Shown piece after piece: positions 17,073-26,220 of a stretch of 64,000 bases of DNA. The DNA comes from Klebsiella africana (GTDB lineage Bacteria > Pseudomonadota > Gammaproteobacteria > Enterobacterales > Enterobacteriaceae). The number at the start of each line of letters is the position of its first letter. Position 1 is the stretch's first letter. The translations under genes and the position numbers were made by a program. The DNA lies in assembly GCF_020526085.1 (NCBI RefSeq), contig NZ_CP084874.1:3844001-3908000 (forward strand), given 5' to 3'. The notes beneath the pieces are model-generated. The model did no database searches. It worked only from the letters and a program-made list of their open reading frames with translations, and had not been told where the DNA came from.

Positions 17073-17643
17073 AACGCCGTTAATGAACGCGGTGCAGCGC
17101 GATCTGGCGGGATGGCCCTGCGAAAAGCTCAGCGAACGCAGCGCGCTGCTGCGCTTGAACGACGCCACCGCCGTCACCTTCAGCGTGCGTCAGAAGCGGC
17201 TATTTATGGCCAGCATTCACAGCTGCGAGTTTGTCGTCGAGGGGCGGGTGACCCGGCCCGTGCGCGGTAACATTCGCGGCCATCAATCCGGCTGGTGGAA
17301 ACGCCAGCCGATCCGCTTTATCGGCAGTAAAGAGAGCGCGGAACTCGCCGGCTATCTCAACGGTTTTCCTAATCTCCAGCAGACCTTAAGCGAGCTGGAC
17401 TACCGCCGCTTTTCGTTGACCTTTGACGATAGCGGCTGGCGCTGCTGCATTGAACCCTGGGCCGCCAGCGAAGTGGTCTGTAAAATGCCGCCGCTGCGCC
17501 GTTATCTGAAGCTCGAAGCGCAGCAGCGGATGCTGCTGCTCAGCGTACTGGCGATGATTAATCAGGCGATAAGTCAGTGGATGCGCGGTGAAATCGCAGA
17601 AGAGAAAGCATTGACTTCCCCGCCATCACCGCGGGGAAGCTGA
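17050..17643 (+). CDS. DUF3156-family protein
   Basis: A 197-aa soluble protein of the DUF3156 family, which I recall being encoded next to APC-type permease genes. It contains no signal peptide, membrane segment or recognisable catalytic motif; notable features are several Trp/Arg-rich stretches (GHQSGWWKRQPIRF) and the C-terminal helix LLLSVLAMINQAISQWMRGE. It begins inside the last 23 nt of the permease gene with GGGGAG upstream, so the two proteins are probably made in fixed ratio. A role as a permease accessory or amine-catabolism protein is inference only. Confidence 0.7.
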   Translation: MSSVPWFETPLMNAVQRDLAGWPCEKLSERSALLRLNDATAVTFSVRQKRLFMASIHSCEFVVEGRVTRPVRGNIRGHQSGWWKRQPIRFIGSKESAELAGYLNGFPNLQQTLSELDYRRFSLTFDDSGWRCCIEPWAASEVVCKMPPLRRYLKLEAQQRMLLLSVLAMINQAISQWMRGEIAEEKALTSPPSPRGS

Positions 17644-17649
17644 GGTGGT

Positions 17650-18765
17650 TTATAGCAGACCAAACTGTTGCGCCAGCCGATCGAGAGCCTGCCTCTGGAA
17701 CTGCGCAAACTCCGTCCGCGGCTGCTGCTGTTGAATAAATTCCAGCAGCGGATCCTGGACCTCGGTGCGGATGCCGCTCAGGGCTTCCATCACCGCCAGG
17801 CCGCAGAACGGCACGTAGGATTCGGCGTAGCCGCCCTCGTGCACCATCACCAGTTTCCCGCCGCACAGGCGATCCGCCGCCTGCTGGACCTGTTCAGTCA
17901 TCGCCCGGAAGCTATCGCTGTGCAGCTGCATCCGCGCTAATGGATCCATGGCGTTGGCGTCATAGCCGCAGGCGATAATAATCAGCTCCGGCTCAAAGCG
18001 CACCAGCGCCGGAAGAACGATAGTTTCCAGCGCATAGCGCCAGCTGTCGTCGCCCGCCCCGGCCAGCAGCGGAATATTAATGTTGTAACCTTCGCCCGCG
18101 CCCACGCCGCGATCGTCTTCGCCGGCGTAGCCCGGCGGGAAGCAACCATCCTGATGCAAGGAGATAGTCAGTACGTCGTCGCGCTGCAGGTAGATATGCT
18201 GGGTGCCGTTGCCGTGGTGAACATCCCAGTCAATGATCGCCACCTTGCCCAGCCCCAGCCGCGCTTTCGCCCGCTCGACGGCAATGGGAATATTGGCGAG
18301 GAAACAAAATCCCATCGACTGATCCGGCAGACAGTGGTGTCCGGGCGGGCGCGACAGCGAATAGGCGTTATCCAGCTCCCCCTTCAGCACCGCTTCCACC
18401 GCCGCACAGGCCAGTCCGGCGGAAAGACAGGCGATTTCATAACTGCCCGGCCCCAGCGGCGCCTCTTTGCCAAGCATGCCGCCGCCGTTATCGCTTATCG
18501 CCTTAAAGCGCTCCAGATAGCTGTCGGGGTGGATCCGCCGCAGGTCCTCAAGGCTCGCCGGCGCCGCGCTGCGCAGCGCCAGCTGCGGCGTCAGCCCGGA
18601 GACATCCATCAGGTTTTTCATCCGCCGCTTGGTCTCCGGCGATTCGGCATGGCCGCCGCCGGCGGGCGGCTGCACCCAGCCACCCACCGGCAGCGTCACC
18701 GCGTGCAGGCCGGTACTGTGCCAGAAACAACGTTCATCAAAGAAGAAACCGGTTTTTCTTTTCAC
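17650..18765 (-). CDS. Class II histone-deacetylase-like amidohydrolase
   Basis: A 371-aa zinc-dependent deacetylase of the arginase/HDAC fold. Catalytic His143-His144 occur in SRPPGHHCLPDQS, and zinc ligands Asp181 and His183 in IIDWDVHHGNG with Asp269 in IACGYDAN. The C-terminal glycine-rich loop is HEGGYAESY. Bacterial members include acetylpolyamine amidohydrolases and HDAH-type enzymes acting on acetylated amines or acyl-lysines. The neighbourhood of a PuuB-like oxidoreductase, aldehyde dehydrogenase and APC permease favours an acetylated amine substrate (inference). It is 16 nt downstream of the MFS gene, on the same strand, so probably one operon. Confidence 0.88.
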   Translation of the reverse strand: MKRKTGFFFDERCFWHSTGLHAVTLPVGGWVQPPAGGGHAESPETKRRMKNLMDVSGLTPQLALRSAAPASLEDLRRIHPDSYLERFKAISDNGGGMLGKEAPLGPGSYEIACLSAGLACAAVEAVLKGELDNAYSLSRPPGHHCLPDQSMGFCFLANIPIAVERAKARLGLGKVAIIDWDVHHGNGTQHIYLQRDDVLTISLHQDGCFPPGYAGEDDRGVGAGEGYNINIPLLAGAGDDSWRYALETIVLPALVRFEPELIIIACGYDANAMDPLARMQLHSDSFRAMTEQVQQAADRLCGGKLVMVHEGGYAESYVPFCGLAVMEALSGIRTEVQDPLLEFIQQQQPRTEFAQFQRQALDRLAQQFGLL

Positions 18766-18781
18766 TCAATCCTCCCGTGGG

Positions 18782-19954
18782 CTAAGCCTTCCCGGCGGCG
18801 GACGCCGCCACAATTAAAATCAGTGACAGCAGCGCGCAGACGCCTGCCGCCGCCAGCAGCGGGTCGGCGCTGGCGAAGTGTTGCAGTAAGGCCCCCGCAA
18901 GCGCCGGGCCAGCCGCCATGCCGCCGCCGATCACCAGATTGATGCTGTTCATCAACCGACCGCTGTTATCAAGCCCGGCCACGCGGGCGAGAATAAAGGG
19001 CAGCACGAAGGTCCAGGTGAACTTAAACAGCAGCGCCGCAATGGCGTAGCGCACCAGCAACGGCTGGCCGATCAGCAGCCCAACGCTGACGATCAACAGC
19101 CCGTAGCCCAGCCACACCGGTAAACGATCGGCCCGCCGGGTGCCGCGCAGGGCCGCGCCGCCGGCGCCGATAATGCCGCAAACCGTCGCCGCCGCCAGCA
19201 CCAGACCGACCTGCGTCGGGCTCAGTCCCGCCGCACTGCCGATGGTGCCGATAAAGGTCCACACGGCGCTGAGGCTGATATAGAAAGTGAGCACCGCCAG
19301 CACCGCCAGCGCCTGACGCCACAGCGCCGTCAACGGCTGCTGGCGGGAGGCTGAGAGCGGTTGAAAGCGCGGAGGGAAAGCGGATACCAGCGGCAAACAG
19401 CAGAGCATGATGGCGGCGAGGATCAGATACACCACCTTCAGGCCAAAGGTCGCGAACAGGCCGGGCAGCGCCAGCAGGCCAAGCATCCCTAACAGCAGTT
19501 GCCCTAGCACCCAAAAGGCGTAGACCCGCGACGGGTTCGGCGTTCCCGCCGCGCAGCTGATGCACAGAATCATCAGCGTGCCGCCCGCCAGCGAGGCGAT
19601 AAAGCGCGCCGCCAGCAGCGCCTCATACTGGGTGACCACCGCCGAGGCGAGGTTGGCGGTCAGAAACACTACTCCGGCCGTTAGAGCGACCTGCCGCCAG
19701 TCCAGACGGCTCATCCACCACCACGCCGGAAGCGTCGCCAGACTCATCGCCCCCAGCTCCGCTGAGAACAGCCAGCCGATCTGCCCAGGTTTTAGCTGCC
19801 ATTCGCTGGACAGCTGCGCCGCCACCGCCGGCGCGGTCATTAAAATCCCCGGCGCAATGGCGGCAAAAATCACGATCGCCGCCAGCAACCGCGGGGACAC
19901 CACCAGCCCGGCGGGCCGGGAAAGCGCATTATCAGTGAGAGGTGTACTCGACAT
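18782..19954 (-). CDS. MFS transporter
   Basis: A 390-aa inner-membrane protein with about 12 hydrophobic segments of the major facilitator superfamily (PGILMTAPAVAAQLSSEWQL, FSAELGAMSLATLPAWWWMS, and GRLMNSINLVIGGGMAAGPA in the C-terminal half). It is cotranscribed with the HDAC-like deacetylase and could import an acetylated substrate or export an amine; the direction is not predictable. The start is placed at the ATG 19954 (GGAG upstream, slightly long spacing). A GTG at 20044 would add 30 non-hydrophobic residues lacking support. Confidence 0.8.
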   Translation of the reverse strand: MSSTPLTDNALSRPAGLVVSPRLLAAIVIFAAIAPGILMTAPAVAAQLSSEWQLKPGQIGWLFSAELGAMSLATLPAWWWMSRLDWRQVALTAGVVFLTANLASAVVTQYEALLAARFIASLAGGTLMILCISCAAGTPNPSRVYAFWVLGQLLLGMLGLLALPGLFATFGLKVVYLILAAIMLCCLPLVSAFPPRFQPLSASRQQPLTALWRQALAVLAVLTFYISLSAVWTFIGTIGSAAGLSPTQVGLVLAAATVCGIIGAGGAALRGTRRADRLPVWLGYGLLIVSVGLLIGQPLLVRYAIAALLFKFTWTFVLPFILARVAGLDNSGRLMNSINLVIGGGMAAGPALAGALLQHFASADPLLAAAGVCALLSLILIVAASAAGKA

Positions 19955-20070
19955 CGTAGGGCGTGCTCCGGTCAAAAAAGCCTCCCCCCGGAGGATCTCC
20001 AGGGAGTGATACCCACAGGCATCAGGAAAACGCCGTGCTGCCACGGCGCGCGCGGGATGCGAAAGTCAGA

Positions 20071-20754
20071 TTACAGATGCAGCGTACGCTGAGCGGCCGG
20101 CATCCAGGTTCGGGAAACCAGTTCGGTACGATTGACCACTTCGGTCTTGGCGAAAATATTGCGCAGGTGCGTTTTTACCGTCGAGAGCGAGATATCCAGC
20201 TGGCGGGCAATCAGCTTATTGCTGGCGCCTTCGCGCACCATGCCGACGATTTCCCGCTCTTTGGCCGTCAGGATGGCGGGCAGGTCATCTTCTTCCTGCA
20301 GACAGTCGCGAATGGCCAGCTCCACCAGCGGCAGCACCGCCTGCGCCCGGTGACGCTCTTCGCAGGAGAAAGGCACGTCACGCATCAGCGAGATACCGGC
20401 GATGATCCGACGCTCGCGGCGAATAAAGATCTCGGTCATGTCGCGCACGTTATTCGGCAACATAAATTCATGATAATAATGCCGGTTGCGATCGCAGAGC
20501 CGCGGCGTCATCGCCGCCACGGTGGTGTTCTGGTGGCTAAAGTGCGCCGGTAAATGCGGATCCAGCGGCTGGAAGTTTTCCAGATATTGTTGGTGCGTAT
20601 TATCGGAAATATTATGCAATATATAGTTTTCGGGTTTTAACCGGTTATTTACTCGATAAAACACCGCTGAAGTCAGTGGAATTAACTGGGAAATAGTCTG
20701 TAAACAACGGGCTATTATCGCATCATTACGGCTGGCTTTTAACAAAGCAGACAT
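20071..20754 (-). CDS. moaR: LuxR-type regulator, monoamine regulon activator MoaR
   Basis: A 227-aa transcription factor with a C-terminal LuxR/GerE helix-turn-helix (LTAKEREIVGMVREGASNKL then SLSTVKTHLRNIF, about residues 160-205) and an N-terminal effector domain. It matches my recollection of Klebsiella aerogenes MoaR, the positive regulator of the monoamine regulon, and the gene context (atsBA, moaE, moaF on the other side) supports this. The ATG at 20754 has GGGGAGG upstream, while the in-frame start at 20793 lacks a site. It is divergent from atsB across about 425 bp. Confidence 0.82.
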   Translation of the reverse strand: MSALLKASRNDAIIARCLQTISQLIPLTSAVFYRVNNRLKPENYILHNISDNTHQQYLENFQPLDPHLPAHFSHQNTTVAAMTPRLCDRNRHYYHEFMLPNNVRDMTEIFIRRERRIIAGISLMRDVPFSCEERHRAQAVLPLVELAIRDCLQEEDDLPAILTAKEREIVGMVREGASNKLIARQLDISLSTVKTHLRNIFAKTEVVNRTELVSRTWMPAAQRTLHL

Positions 20755-21179
20755 GATAGGGCCTCCCCGTCGAGATGATGGAACATGACACATGGATGAC
20801 TACCGATAATTGAAGCATACATTTCACATTTAAGTAACACAATCATTAACATATTAACAATGTGATAGCCGTTACAAAATTTTCAGCAATGCATTGTTAT
20901 ATAAAGCATTTAAAAAACACCCTAACCATGCTTTACGATAGTGGCGTTAAAACATAAACAAAAAAGATTAACCCCCGGCGTACCTGCCTCTGGTGATAAA
21001 AAAACCCTATCCCCGACGCGTTATTCTCATCCTAAAGAACGATGGATTTTTGTTTTTTTTCACTTATACCCTTAACAGGATGCAATTAATTTTCGCCGCG
21101 GCTTAATCATGTGATTACGCCTGACCCGCTGTTGCCAAAATAATATCAACAGCACCGGTCATTTACCGAGGATAAGCCG
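20755..21179. promoter_or_regulatory. Divergent promoter region moaR/atsB
   Basis: An AT-rich 425-bp region with no ORF of note. It contains CATCCTAAAGAACGATGG at 21029-21046, whose reverse complement begins CCATCGTTCTT, resembling sequences in front of the FAD oxidoreductase (13316) and moaE (24157) genes. Both promoters must lie here; I could not place -35/-10 elements confidently. Confidence 0.45.
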
Positions 21180-22367
21180 ATGCTGAATATCGCCGCCCTG
21201 CGCCAGCAGCAAATTCCGCTGGCCGCTGAGCCGCGCTCGCCGGTGCCGTTTCATATTCTGATGAAGCCAATTGGCCCCGCCTGCAATCTCGCCTGCCGCT
21301 ATTGCTATTACCCGCAGGACGAAACGCCGGTCAACAAGATGGATGACGCGCGGCTGGAGCAGTTTATCCGCCGCTATATTGCCGCCCAGCCGGCCGGCGC
21401 GCGGGAAATCAACTTTGTCTGGCAGGGGGGCGAGCCGCTGCTGGCCGGCCTGAGCTTCTACAAAAAAGCGCTCGCCCTGCAGGCGCACTATGCCCCCGAC
21501 GGCGTGACTATCAGCAATAGTCTGCAGACCAACGGAACGCTGATCAACGACGCCTGGTGCCGGCTGTTTCGCGAACATGGTTTTATTATCGGGTTAAGCC
21601 TCGAGGGCAACGAAGCGCTGCAGGACTACCATCGTCCGGATAAACGCGGCCGGTCGACCTGGTCGGCGGCGCTGCGCGGCATTGACCTGCTCCATCAGCA
21701 TCAGGTGGACTTTAATCTGCTGGTGGTGGTGCATAACGAGATGGCGGCGCACGCGGCGGCGATTTATGACCGGCTGGTCAGCCTCGGCGCGCGCTATCTG
21801 CAGTTTCAGCCGCTGATGAGCGAAGGCGCGGCCCTGCGCGAAGGATACCAGCTCAGCGCCGATAACTGGGGACGTTTTATGGTCGGCATCTGGCGACAGT
21901 GGCGGAAGCGCTGCGATAGGGGGCGGGTGTTCGTTATCAATATCGAACAGGCGTGGGCGCAGTATTTCACTCATACCAGCGGCAGTTGCGTGCACAGCGC
22001 CCGCTGCGGCAGCAACCTGGTGATGGAGCCCGACGGACAGCTCTACGCCTGCGACCACCTTATCAACGCCGAACATCGGCTCGGCCGCCTCGATGAGCAG
22101 ACGCTCGCCGCCGCGGTCGACGCCTCGGTTCAACTGCCTTTCGGTCAGCAGAAAAGCCTGCGCCGCGAATGCCAGACTTGCGCGGTAAAAATGGTCTGCC
22201 AGGGCGGCTGCCCGGCGCATCTCAACGCCGCGGGCAACAACCGCCTCTGCGGCGGCTACTACCGCTTCTTTAGCGAAATTCTGGCGCCCGTGCGCCCCTT
22301 TTCCCGCGACCTGCAGGGGCTGCAAGCCTGGCGGGCCGCGTTTGTTGGGACTGCGCATACTGCGTAG
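21180..22367 (+). CDS. atsB: Anaerobic sulfatase-maturating radical SAM enzyme
   Basis: A 395-aa enzyme, the length of the characterised Klebsiella AtsB, which oxidises a serine of the arylsulfatase to formylglycine. The radical-SAM CxxxCxxC motif is Cys35, Cys39 and Cys42 (CNLACRYC). The SPASM-type auxiliary iron-sulfur ligands are spread over the C-terminal Cys-rich region (CVHSARCG, CDHLIN, CQTCAVKMVCQGGCPAH). The protein reads as near-identical to the published K. pneumoniae enzyme as I remember it. GAGG precedes the ATG. It is first in the operon atsB-atsA, 44 nt upstream of its substrate's gene. Confidence 0.97.
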   Translation: MLNIAALRQQQIPLAAEPRSPVPFHILMKPIGPACNLACRYCYYPQDETPVNKMDDARLEQFIRRYIAAQPAGAREINFVWQGGEPLLAGLSFYKKALALQAHYAPDGVTISNSLQTNGTLINDAWCRLFREHGFIIGLSLEGNEALQDYHRPDKRGRSTWSAALRGIDLLHQHQVDFNLLVVVHNEMAAHAAAIYDRLVSLGARYLQFQPLMSEGAALREGYQLSADNWGRFMVGIWRQWRKRCDRGRVFVINIEQAWAQYFTHTSGSCVHSARCGSNLVMEPDGQLYACDHLINAEHRLGRLDEQTLAAAVDASVQLPFGQQKSLRRECQTCAVKMVCQGGCPAHLNAAGNNRLCGGYYRFFSEILAPVRPFSRDLQGLQAWRAAFVGTAHTA

Positions 22368-22411
22368 CACCTTACCCTGATGATATCCCCCTCTGAACAG
22401 GAGAGTCAGTC

Positions 22412-24145
22412 GTGAACAAAAAAGCCATGGCCGCGGCGGTCAGTATGATCCTCGCCGGTGGCGCGCACGCCGCGCAGCAGGAGCGTCCGAACGTCATCGT
22501 GATTATCGCCGATGATATGGGCTACTCGGACATCAGCCCCTTTGGCGGCGAGATCCCCACCCCTAACCTGCAGGCGATGGCCGAGCAGGGAATGCGCATG
22601 AGCCAGTATTACACCTCGCCGATGTCGGCCCCGGCGCGCTCAATGCTGCTCACCGGCAACAGCAACCAGCAGGCCGGGATGGGCGGCATGTGGTGGTACG
22701 ACAGCACCATTGGCAAGGAGGGTTACGAGCTGCGGCTGACCGACCGCGTCACCACCATGGCCGAGCGCTTTAAAGATGCCGGCTATAACACGCTGATGGC
22801 CGGCAAATGGCATCTCGGTTTTGTTCCCGGCGCCACGCCGAAGGACCGCGGCTTTAACCACGCCTTCGCCTTTATGGGCGGCGGCACCAGCCACTTTAAC
22901 GACGCGATTCCGCTCGGAACCGTCGAGGCGTTCCACACCTACTACACCCGCGACGGCGAGCGCGTCTCCCTGCCGGATGATTTTTACTCCAGCGAAGCCT
23001 ACGCCCGCCAGATGAACGGCTGGATTAAAGCGACGCCGAAGGAGCAGCCGGTCTTCGCCTGGCTGGCCTTCACCGCCCCTCATGACCCCCTGCAGGCGCC
23101 GGATGAGTGGATCAAACGTTTTAAAGGCCAGTATGAGCAGGGTTACGCCGAGGTCTATCGCCAGCGCATCGCCCGCCTGAAAGCGCTGGGGATTATTCAT
23201 GACGACACCCCGCTGCCGCATCTGGAGCTGGATAAAGAGTGGGAGGCGCTAACGCCAGAGCAGCAGAAATATACGGCGAAAGTGATGCAGGTCTACGCGG
23301 CGATGATCGCCAATATGGACGCGCAGATCGGCACCCTGATGGAGACGCTGAAGCAGACCGGACGCGATAAAAACACCCTGCTGGTCTTTTTAACCGATAA
23401 CGGCGCCAACCCGGCGCAGGGTTTTTATTACGAATCCACCCCGGAATTCTGGAAGCAGTTCGATAACCGCTATGAAAACGTCGGCCGCAAAGGCTCATTT
23501 GTCTCCTACGGCCCGCACTGGGCCAACGTCAGCAACGCCCCCTACGCCAACTACCATAAGACCACCAGCGCTCAGGGCGGCATTAACACCGACTTTATGA
23601 TCTCCGGCCCCGGGATCACCCGCCACGGTCACATCGACGCCTCGACGATGGCGGTGTATGACGTGGCGCCGACCCTGTATGAATTCGCCGGTATCGACCC
23701 GAACAAGTCGCTGGCGAAGAAGCCGGTGTTGCCGATGATCGGCGTCAGCTTTAAGCGCTATCTCACCGGTGAAGTCCAGCAGCCGCCGCGCGGCAACTAC
23801 GGCGCCGAGCTGCACCATCAGGCGGCGTGGGTGGATGGCGAATGGAAGCTGCGGCGGCTGGTGCCGCGCGGCCTCACCGCCGGCGACGCGCCGTGGCAGT
23901 TGTTTAATCTGCACGACGACCCGCTGGAGACGCATGATGTCGCGGCCGAACACCCCGATCGGGTCAAAGCCATGAGCGAGGCCTACGAGGCGTTCGCTAA
24001 ACGCACCATGGTCACCCGGGCAGAGGGCAAGATGATCGACTACGTCGGCATCGACAGCAAAACCGGGCGCTATCTGGCAGTCGACCCCGCCACCATGAAG
24101 CCGGTTCCGGCGCCGCAGGCGATCCCTGTGAGCGAACTCCACTAA
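22412..24145 (+). CDS. atsA: Arylsulfatase, serine type
   Basis: A 577-aa periplasmic hydrolase releasing sulfate from aryl sulfate esters. An N-terminal signal peptide (about residues 1-20) precedes the sulfatase metal site [11 protein letters not shown]. The modification site is Ser72 in [15 protein letters not shown], the serine-type S-x-A-x-R motif converted to formylglycine by AtsB. Further sulfatase hallmarks are GKWHLG and the calcium-site region [17 protein letters not shown] precedes the ATG. In Klebsiella the operon is known to respond to sulfur supply and monoamines such as tyramine. Confidence 0.97.
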   Translation: MNKKAMAAAVSMILAGGAHAAQQERPNVIVIIADDMGYSDISPFGGEIPTPNLQAMAEQGMRMSQYYTSPMSAPARSMLLTGNSNQQAGMGGMWWYDSTIGKEGYELRLTDRVTTMAERFKDAGYNTLMAGKWHLGFVPGATPKDRGFNHAFAFMGGGTSHFNDAIPLGTVEAFHTYYTRDGERVSLPDDFYSSEAYARQMNGWIKATPKEQPVFAWLAFTAPHDPLQAPDEWIKRFKGQYEQGYAEVYRQRIARLKALGIIHDDTPLPHLELDKEWEALTPEQQKYTAKVMQVYAAMIANMDAQIGTLMETLKQTGRDKNTLLVFLTDNGANPAQGFYYESTPEFWKQFDNRYENVGRKGSFVSYGPHWANVSNAPYANYHKTTSAQGGINTDFMISGPGITRHGHIDASTMAVYDVAPTLYEFAGIDPNKSLAKKPVLPMIGVSFKRYLTGEVQQPPRGNYGAELHHQAAWVDGEWKLRRLVPRGLTAGDAPWQLFNLHDDPLETHDVAAEHPDRVKAMSEAYEAFAKRTMVTRAEGKMIDYVGIDSKTGRYLAVDPATMKPVPAPQAIPVSELH

Positions 24146-24152
24146 CTGGCAC

Positions 24153-24178
24153 GGCTATCGTTCTTCCGGGCGATAGCC
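24153..24178 (+). terminator. Hairpin after atsA, also containing the recurring TTCCGG motif
   Basis: GGCTATCG (24153-24160) pairs with CGATAGCC (24171-24178). A T-run appears only about 17 nt later (CTTTTT), so termination would be imperfect. The loop and right arm contain TTCCGGGCGATA, resembling the 15-mer at 13339 and 15469, and the element lies about 70 bp before moaE. It may serve as terminator, operator or both. Confidence 0.5.
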
Positions 24179-24232
24179 GGGACCTGACGCGCTTTTTAAG
24201 GTAATTGGAAACCCCATTACAGGAGAGTGCGG

Positions 24233-25009
24233 ATGGCGAGAGTCGTGGTGATCACCGGTGGCGGAACCGGAATTGGCGCCGCCTGCGCGCGGCTGATGCG
24301 CGCCGCGGGCGATCGGGTGTTTATTACCGGACGGCGCGAGGCGCCGTTGCAGGCTGTCGCCGCTGAGACCGGCGCCACGGCGCTGGTGGGCAATGCCGCC
24401 GACGGCGAGGTGTGGCGCCAGCGGCTGCTACCGATCATTCTCGCCCAGACCGGCGGGATTGATGCCCTCATCTGCAGCGCCGGCGGGATGGGCAACAGCC
24501 CCGCCGCCGAGACCAGCGACAGCCAATGGCGCGAGGCGCTGGACGGCAATCTCACCAGCGCGTTCGCCAGCGTTCGCGCCTGCCTGCCTTCGCTGATTGC
24601 CCGCCGCGGCAATGTGCTGTTTGTCGCCTCCATCGCTTCTCTGGCCGCCGGGCCGCAGGCCTGCGGCTACGTCACCGCCAAACACGCCTTGATCGGCCTG
24701 ATGCGCTCCATCGCCCGCGATTATGGCCCACAGGGGGTACGCGCTAACGCCGTCTGCCCCGGCTGGGTCACGACGCCGATGGCGGATGAAGAGATGATCC
24801 CGCTGATGCAGGCGGAAGGGCTATCGCTGACTGAGGCTTATCAGCGGGTCTGTCGCGACGTTCCGCTGCGCCGCCCCGCCAGCCCCGAGGAGATAGCCGA
24901 GGCCTGCCATTTTCTCTGTTCGCCACAGGCCGCCATCATCAGCGGCGCTACGCTGGTCGCCGACGGCGGCGCCAGTATCGTCGATGTACCCACTCTGGCG
25001 TTTGCCTAA
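24233..25009 (+). CDS. moaE: Short-chain dehydrogenase/reductase MoaE
   Basis: A 258-aa classical SDR. The cofactor motif TGGGTGIG is at residues 8-15, NAG-equivalent CSAGG at 81-85, and the catalytic set Ser133, Tyr146 and Lys150 in SIASLAAGPQACGYVTAKHA. The Klebsiella monoamine-regulon gene encoding an SDR next to moaF is named moaE (unrelated to molybdopterin MoaE). The natural substrate is unknown; oxidation of an alcohol derived from a monoamine is plausible. The ATG at 24233 is 7 nt after AGGAG; the in-frame GTG at 24227 is too close. It probably forms an operon with moaF, 25 nt downstream. Confidence 0.85.
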   Translation: MARVVVITGGGTGIGAACARLMRAAGDRVFITGRREAPLQAVAAETGATALVGNAADGEVWRQRLLPIILAQTGGIDALICSAGGMGNSPAAETSDSQWREALDGNLTSAFASVRACLPSLIARRGNVLFVASIASLAAGPQACGYVTAKHALIGLMRSIARDYGPQGVRANAVCPGWVTTPMADEEMIPLMQAEGLSLTEAYQRVCRDVPLRRPASPEEIAEACHFLCSPQAAIISGATLVADGGASIVDVPTLAFA

Positions 25010-25034
25010 CGCCCTACTCTGTTCAGGAGCCCCT

Positions 25035-25826
25035 ATGACTTCAGAAGCCGTATTTATCCAGGTCGGCGCGCTGGCCGATGGTTTTGCCCCGCACGGTAAT
25101 TTACTCGCCACCACCAACCTGCCCACCGGCGAAAACTTTACCTTTTATGTCGCCGGGAGCGAACCGCAGCAGCTGGTTATCGAAGATGAGCAGACGCTAA
25201 GCTGGAACGGCAAGCGCGCCCCCTGGCGGGCGACCGCCCTGCGCCCGGACATTCTGTTTATCGACTTCCTTGACCCGGAGCGGGATAACGCCAGCATTAG
25301 CGCGGTATGCAACCTGACGCAGCGCAACGCCACCCTGGTATACGGCCAGTTGCCGGACGAAGCCGCCGCGCGTCTGGACGCCTTCAGCCGGGTGGAGCGA
25401 GGCCTACCGCTGACCGCAGTAGAAGCGCGCTTTGTCTTCACCCGCCTGGATGCGCAGCCGGGGCCGCTGCCGGACTTTACCACTGCGCTGGTCGGCATGC
25501 GCAATCAGTACACCTACAGCCCGACCGAGCGCTATGAGCACATCTATCTCAACGACAATTTTTACGCCTGGCAGTGTCTGGACGGCGTGGAAAAGGGGCT
25601 GGCGGATGTCGATCGCTGCCACTACGTGCAGGTGGCGGAAGATCTCTATCTGTTTGTCTGGCGGGAGAAAATCATTCCGACGCTGGGCGTGATCCTCATC
25701 GATCTGCAGCAGATGCGCACCGACGGCAAGATCATGGGCTATCAGGGCAGCGATTTCGGTGCCATGAGTAATTTCCCGGTCGGCGCCAGCGCGAAGATCC
25801 TCAATGTCACCCGCCATCAGGAATAA
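25035..25826 (+). CDS. moaF: MoaF protein of the monoamine regulon
   Basis: A 263-aa protein fitting the two-domain MoaF family (N-terminal and C-terminal lipocalin-like halves), with conserved-looking LATTNLPTGENFTFYVAGSE and YEHIYLNDNFYAWQCLDGVE. No signal peptide, membrane segment or catalytic motif is visible. In Klebsiella moaF is cotranscribed with moaE under MoaR; its biochemical role is not established as far as I know, and the lipocalin-like fold would suit small-molecule binding. The ATG at 25035 has AGGAG upstream; an in-frame start at 24984 lies inside moaE and lacks a site. Confidence 0.8.
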   Translation: MTSEAVFIQVGALADGFAPHGNLLATTNLPTGENFTFYVAGSEPQQLVIEDEQTLSWNGKRAPWRATALRPDILFIDFLDPERDNASISAVCNLTQRNATLVYGQLPDEAAARLDAFSRVERGLPLTAVEARFVFTRLDAQPGPLPDFTTALVGMRNQYTYSPTERYEHIYLNDNFYAWQCLDGVEKGLADVDRCHYVQVAEDLYLFVWREKIIPTLGVILIDLQQMRTDGKIMGYQGSDFGAMSNFPVGASAKILNVTRHQE

Positions 25827-25828
25827 AG

Positions 25829-25858
25829 GGGCGCCGCCGGGCACGCTTTCAGGCGCCC
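25829..25858 (+). terminator. Hairpin downstream of moaF
   Basis: GGGCGCC (25829-25835) pairs with GGCGCCC (25852-25858) directly after the moaF stop. There is no T-run; with the following REP array it probably defines the transcript 3' end. Confidence 0.5.
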
Positions 25859-25861
25859 TGC

Positions 25862-26195
25862 CCGTCATGTTGCCGGGTGGCGGCTGGCGCCTTACCCGGC
25901 CTACGGCAGCCTCTCACAGGATCACACCTCCCAGGCCCGGTAAGCGCAGCGCCACCGGGCGATGCCATCAGGCACGGAGCCGCTTTATTGCCGGGTGGCG
26001 GCTGCGCCTTACCCGGCCTACCAGGGCCTCTCACAGGCTCACACCTCCCAGGCCCGGTAAGCGCAGCGCCACCGGGTGAAGACAACGGATACGGAGCCGC
26101 TTTATTGTCGGGTGGCGGCTGGCGCCTTACCCGGCCTACCAGGGCCTCTCACAGGCTCACACCCCGTAGGCCCGGTAAGCGCCATTTATCGCCCT
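25862..26195. repeat. Three-unit REP/BIME array, about 117-118 bp period
   Basis: Units beginning GCCGGGTGGCGGCTG (or close variants) start near 25872, 25990 and 26107. Each contains a REP palindrome (GCGCCTTACCCGGCCTAC) and its inverted partner (GGCCCGGTAAGCGCAGCGCC) separated by CTCTCACAGGCTCACAC. The array occupies the gap between the convergent moaF and aldo/keto reductase genes. Confidence 0.8.
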
Positions 26196-26220
26196 CTCCC
26201 CTCCGGGGAGAGGGAGTGAC

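Noticed and set aside
15513..17177. 554-codon minus-strand frame across the APC permease
   Set aside because: Translation is dominated by His, Arg, Gln and Asp, typical of an antisense frame of a membrane-protein gene.
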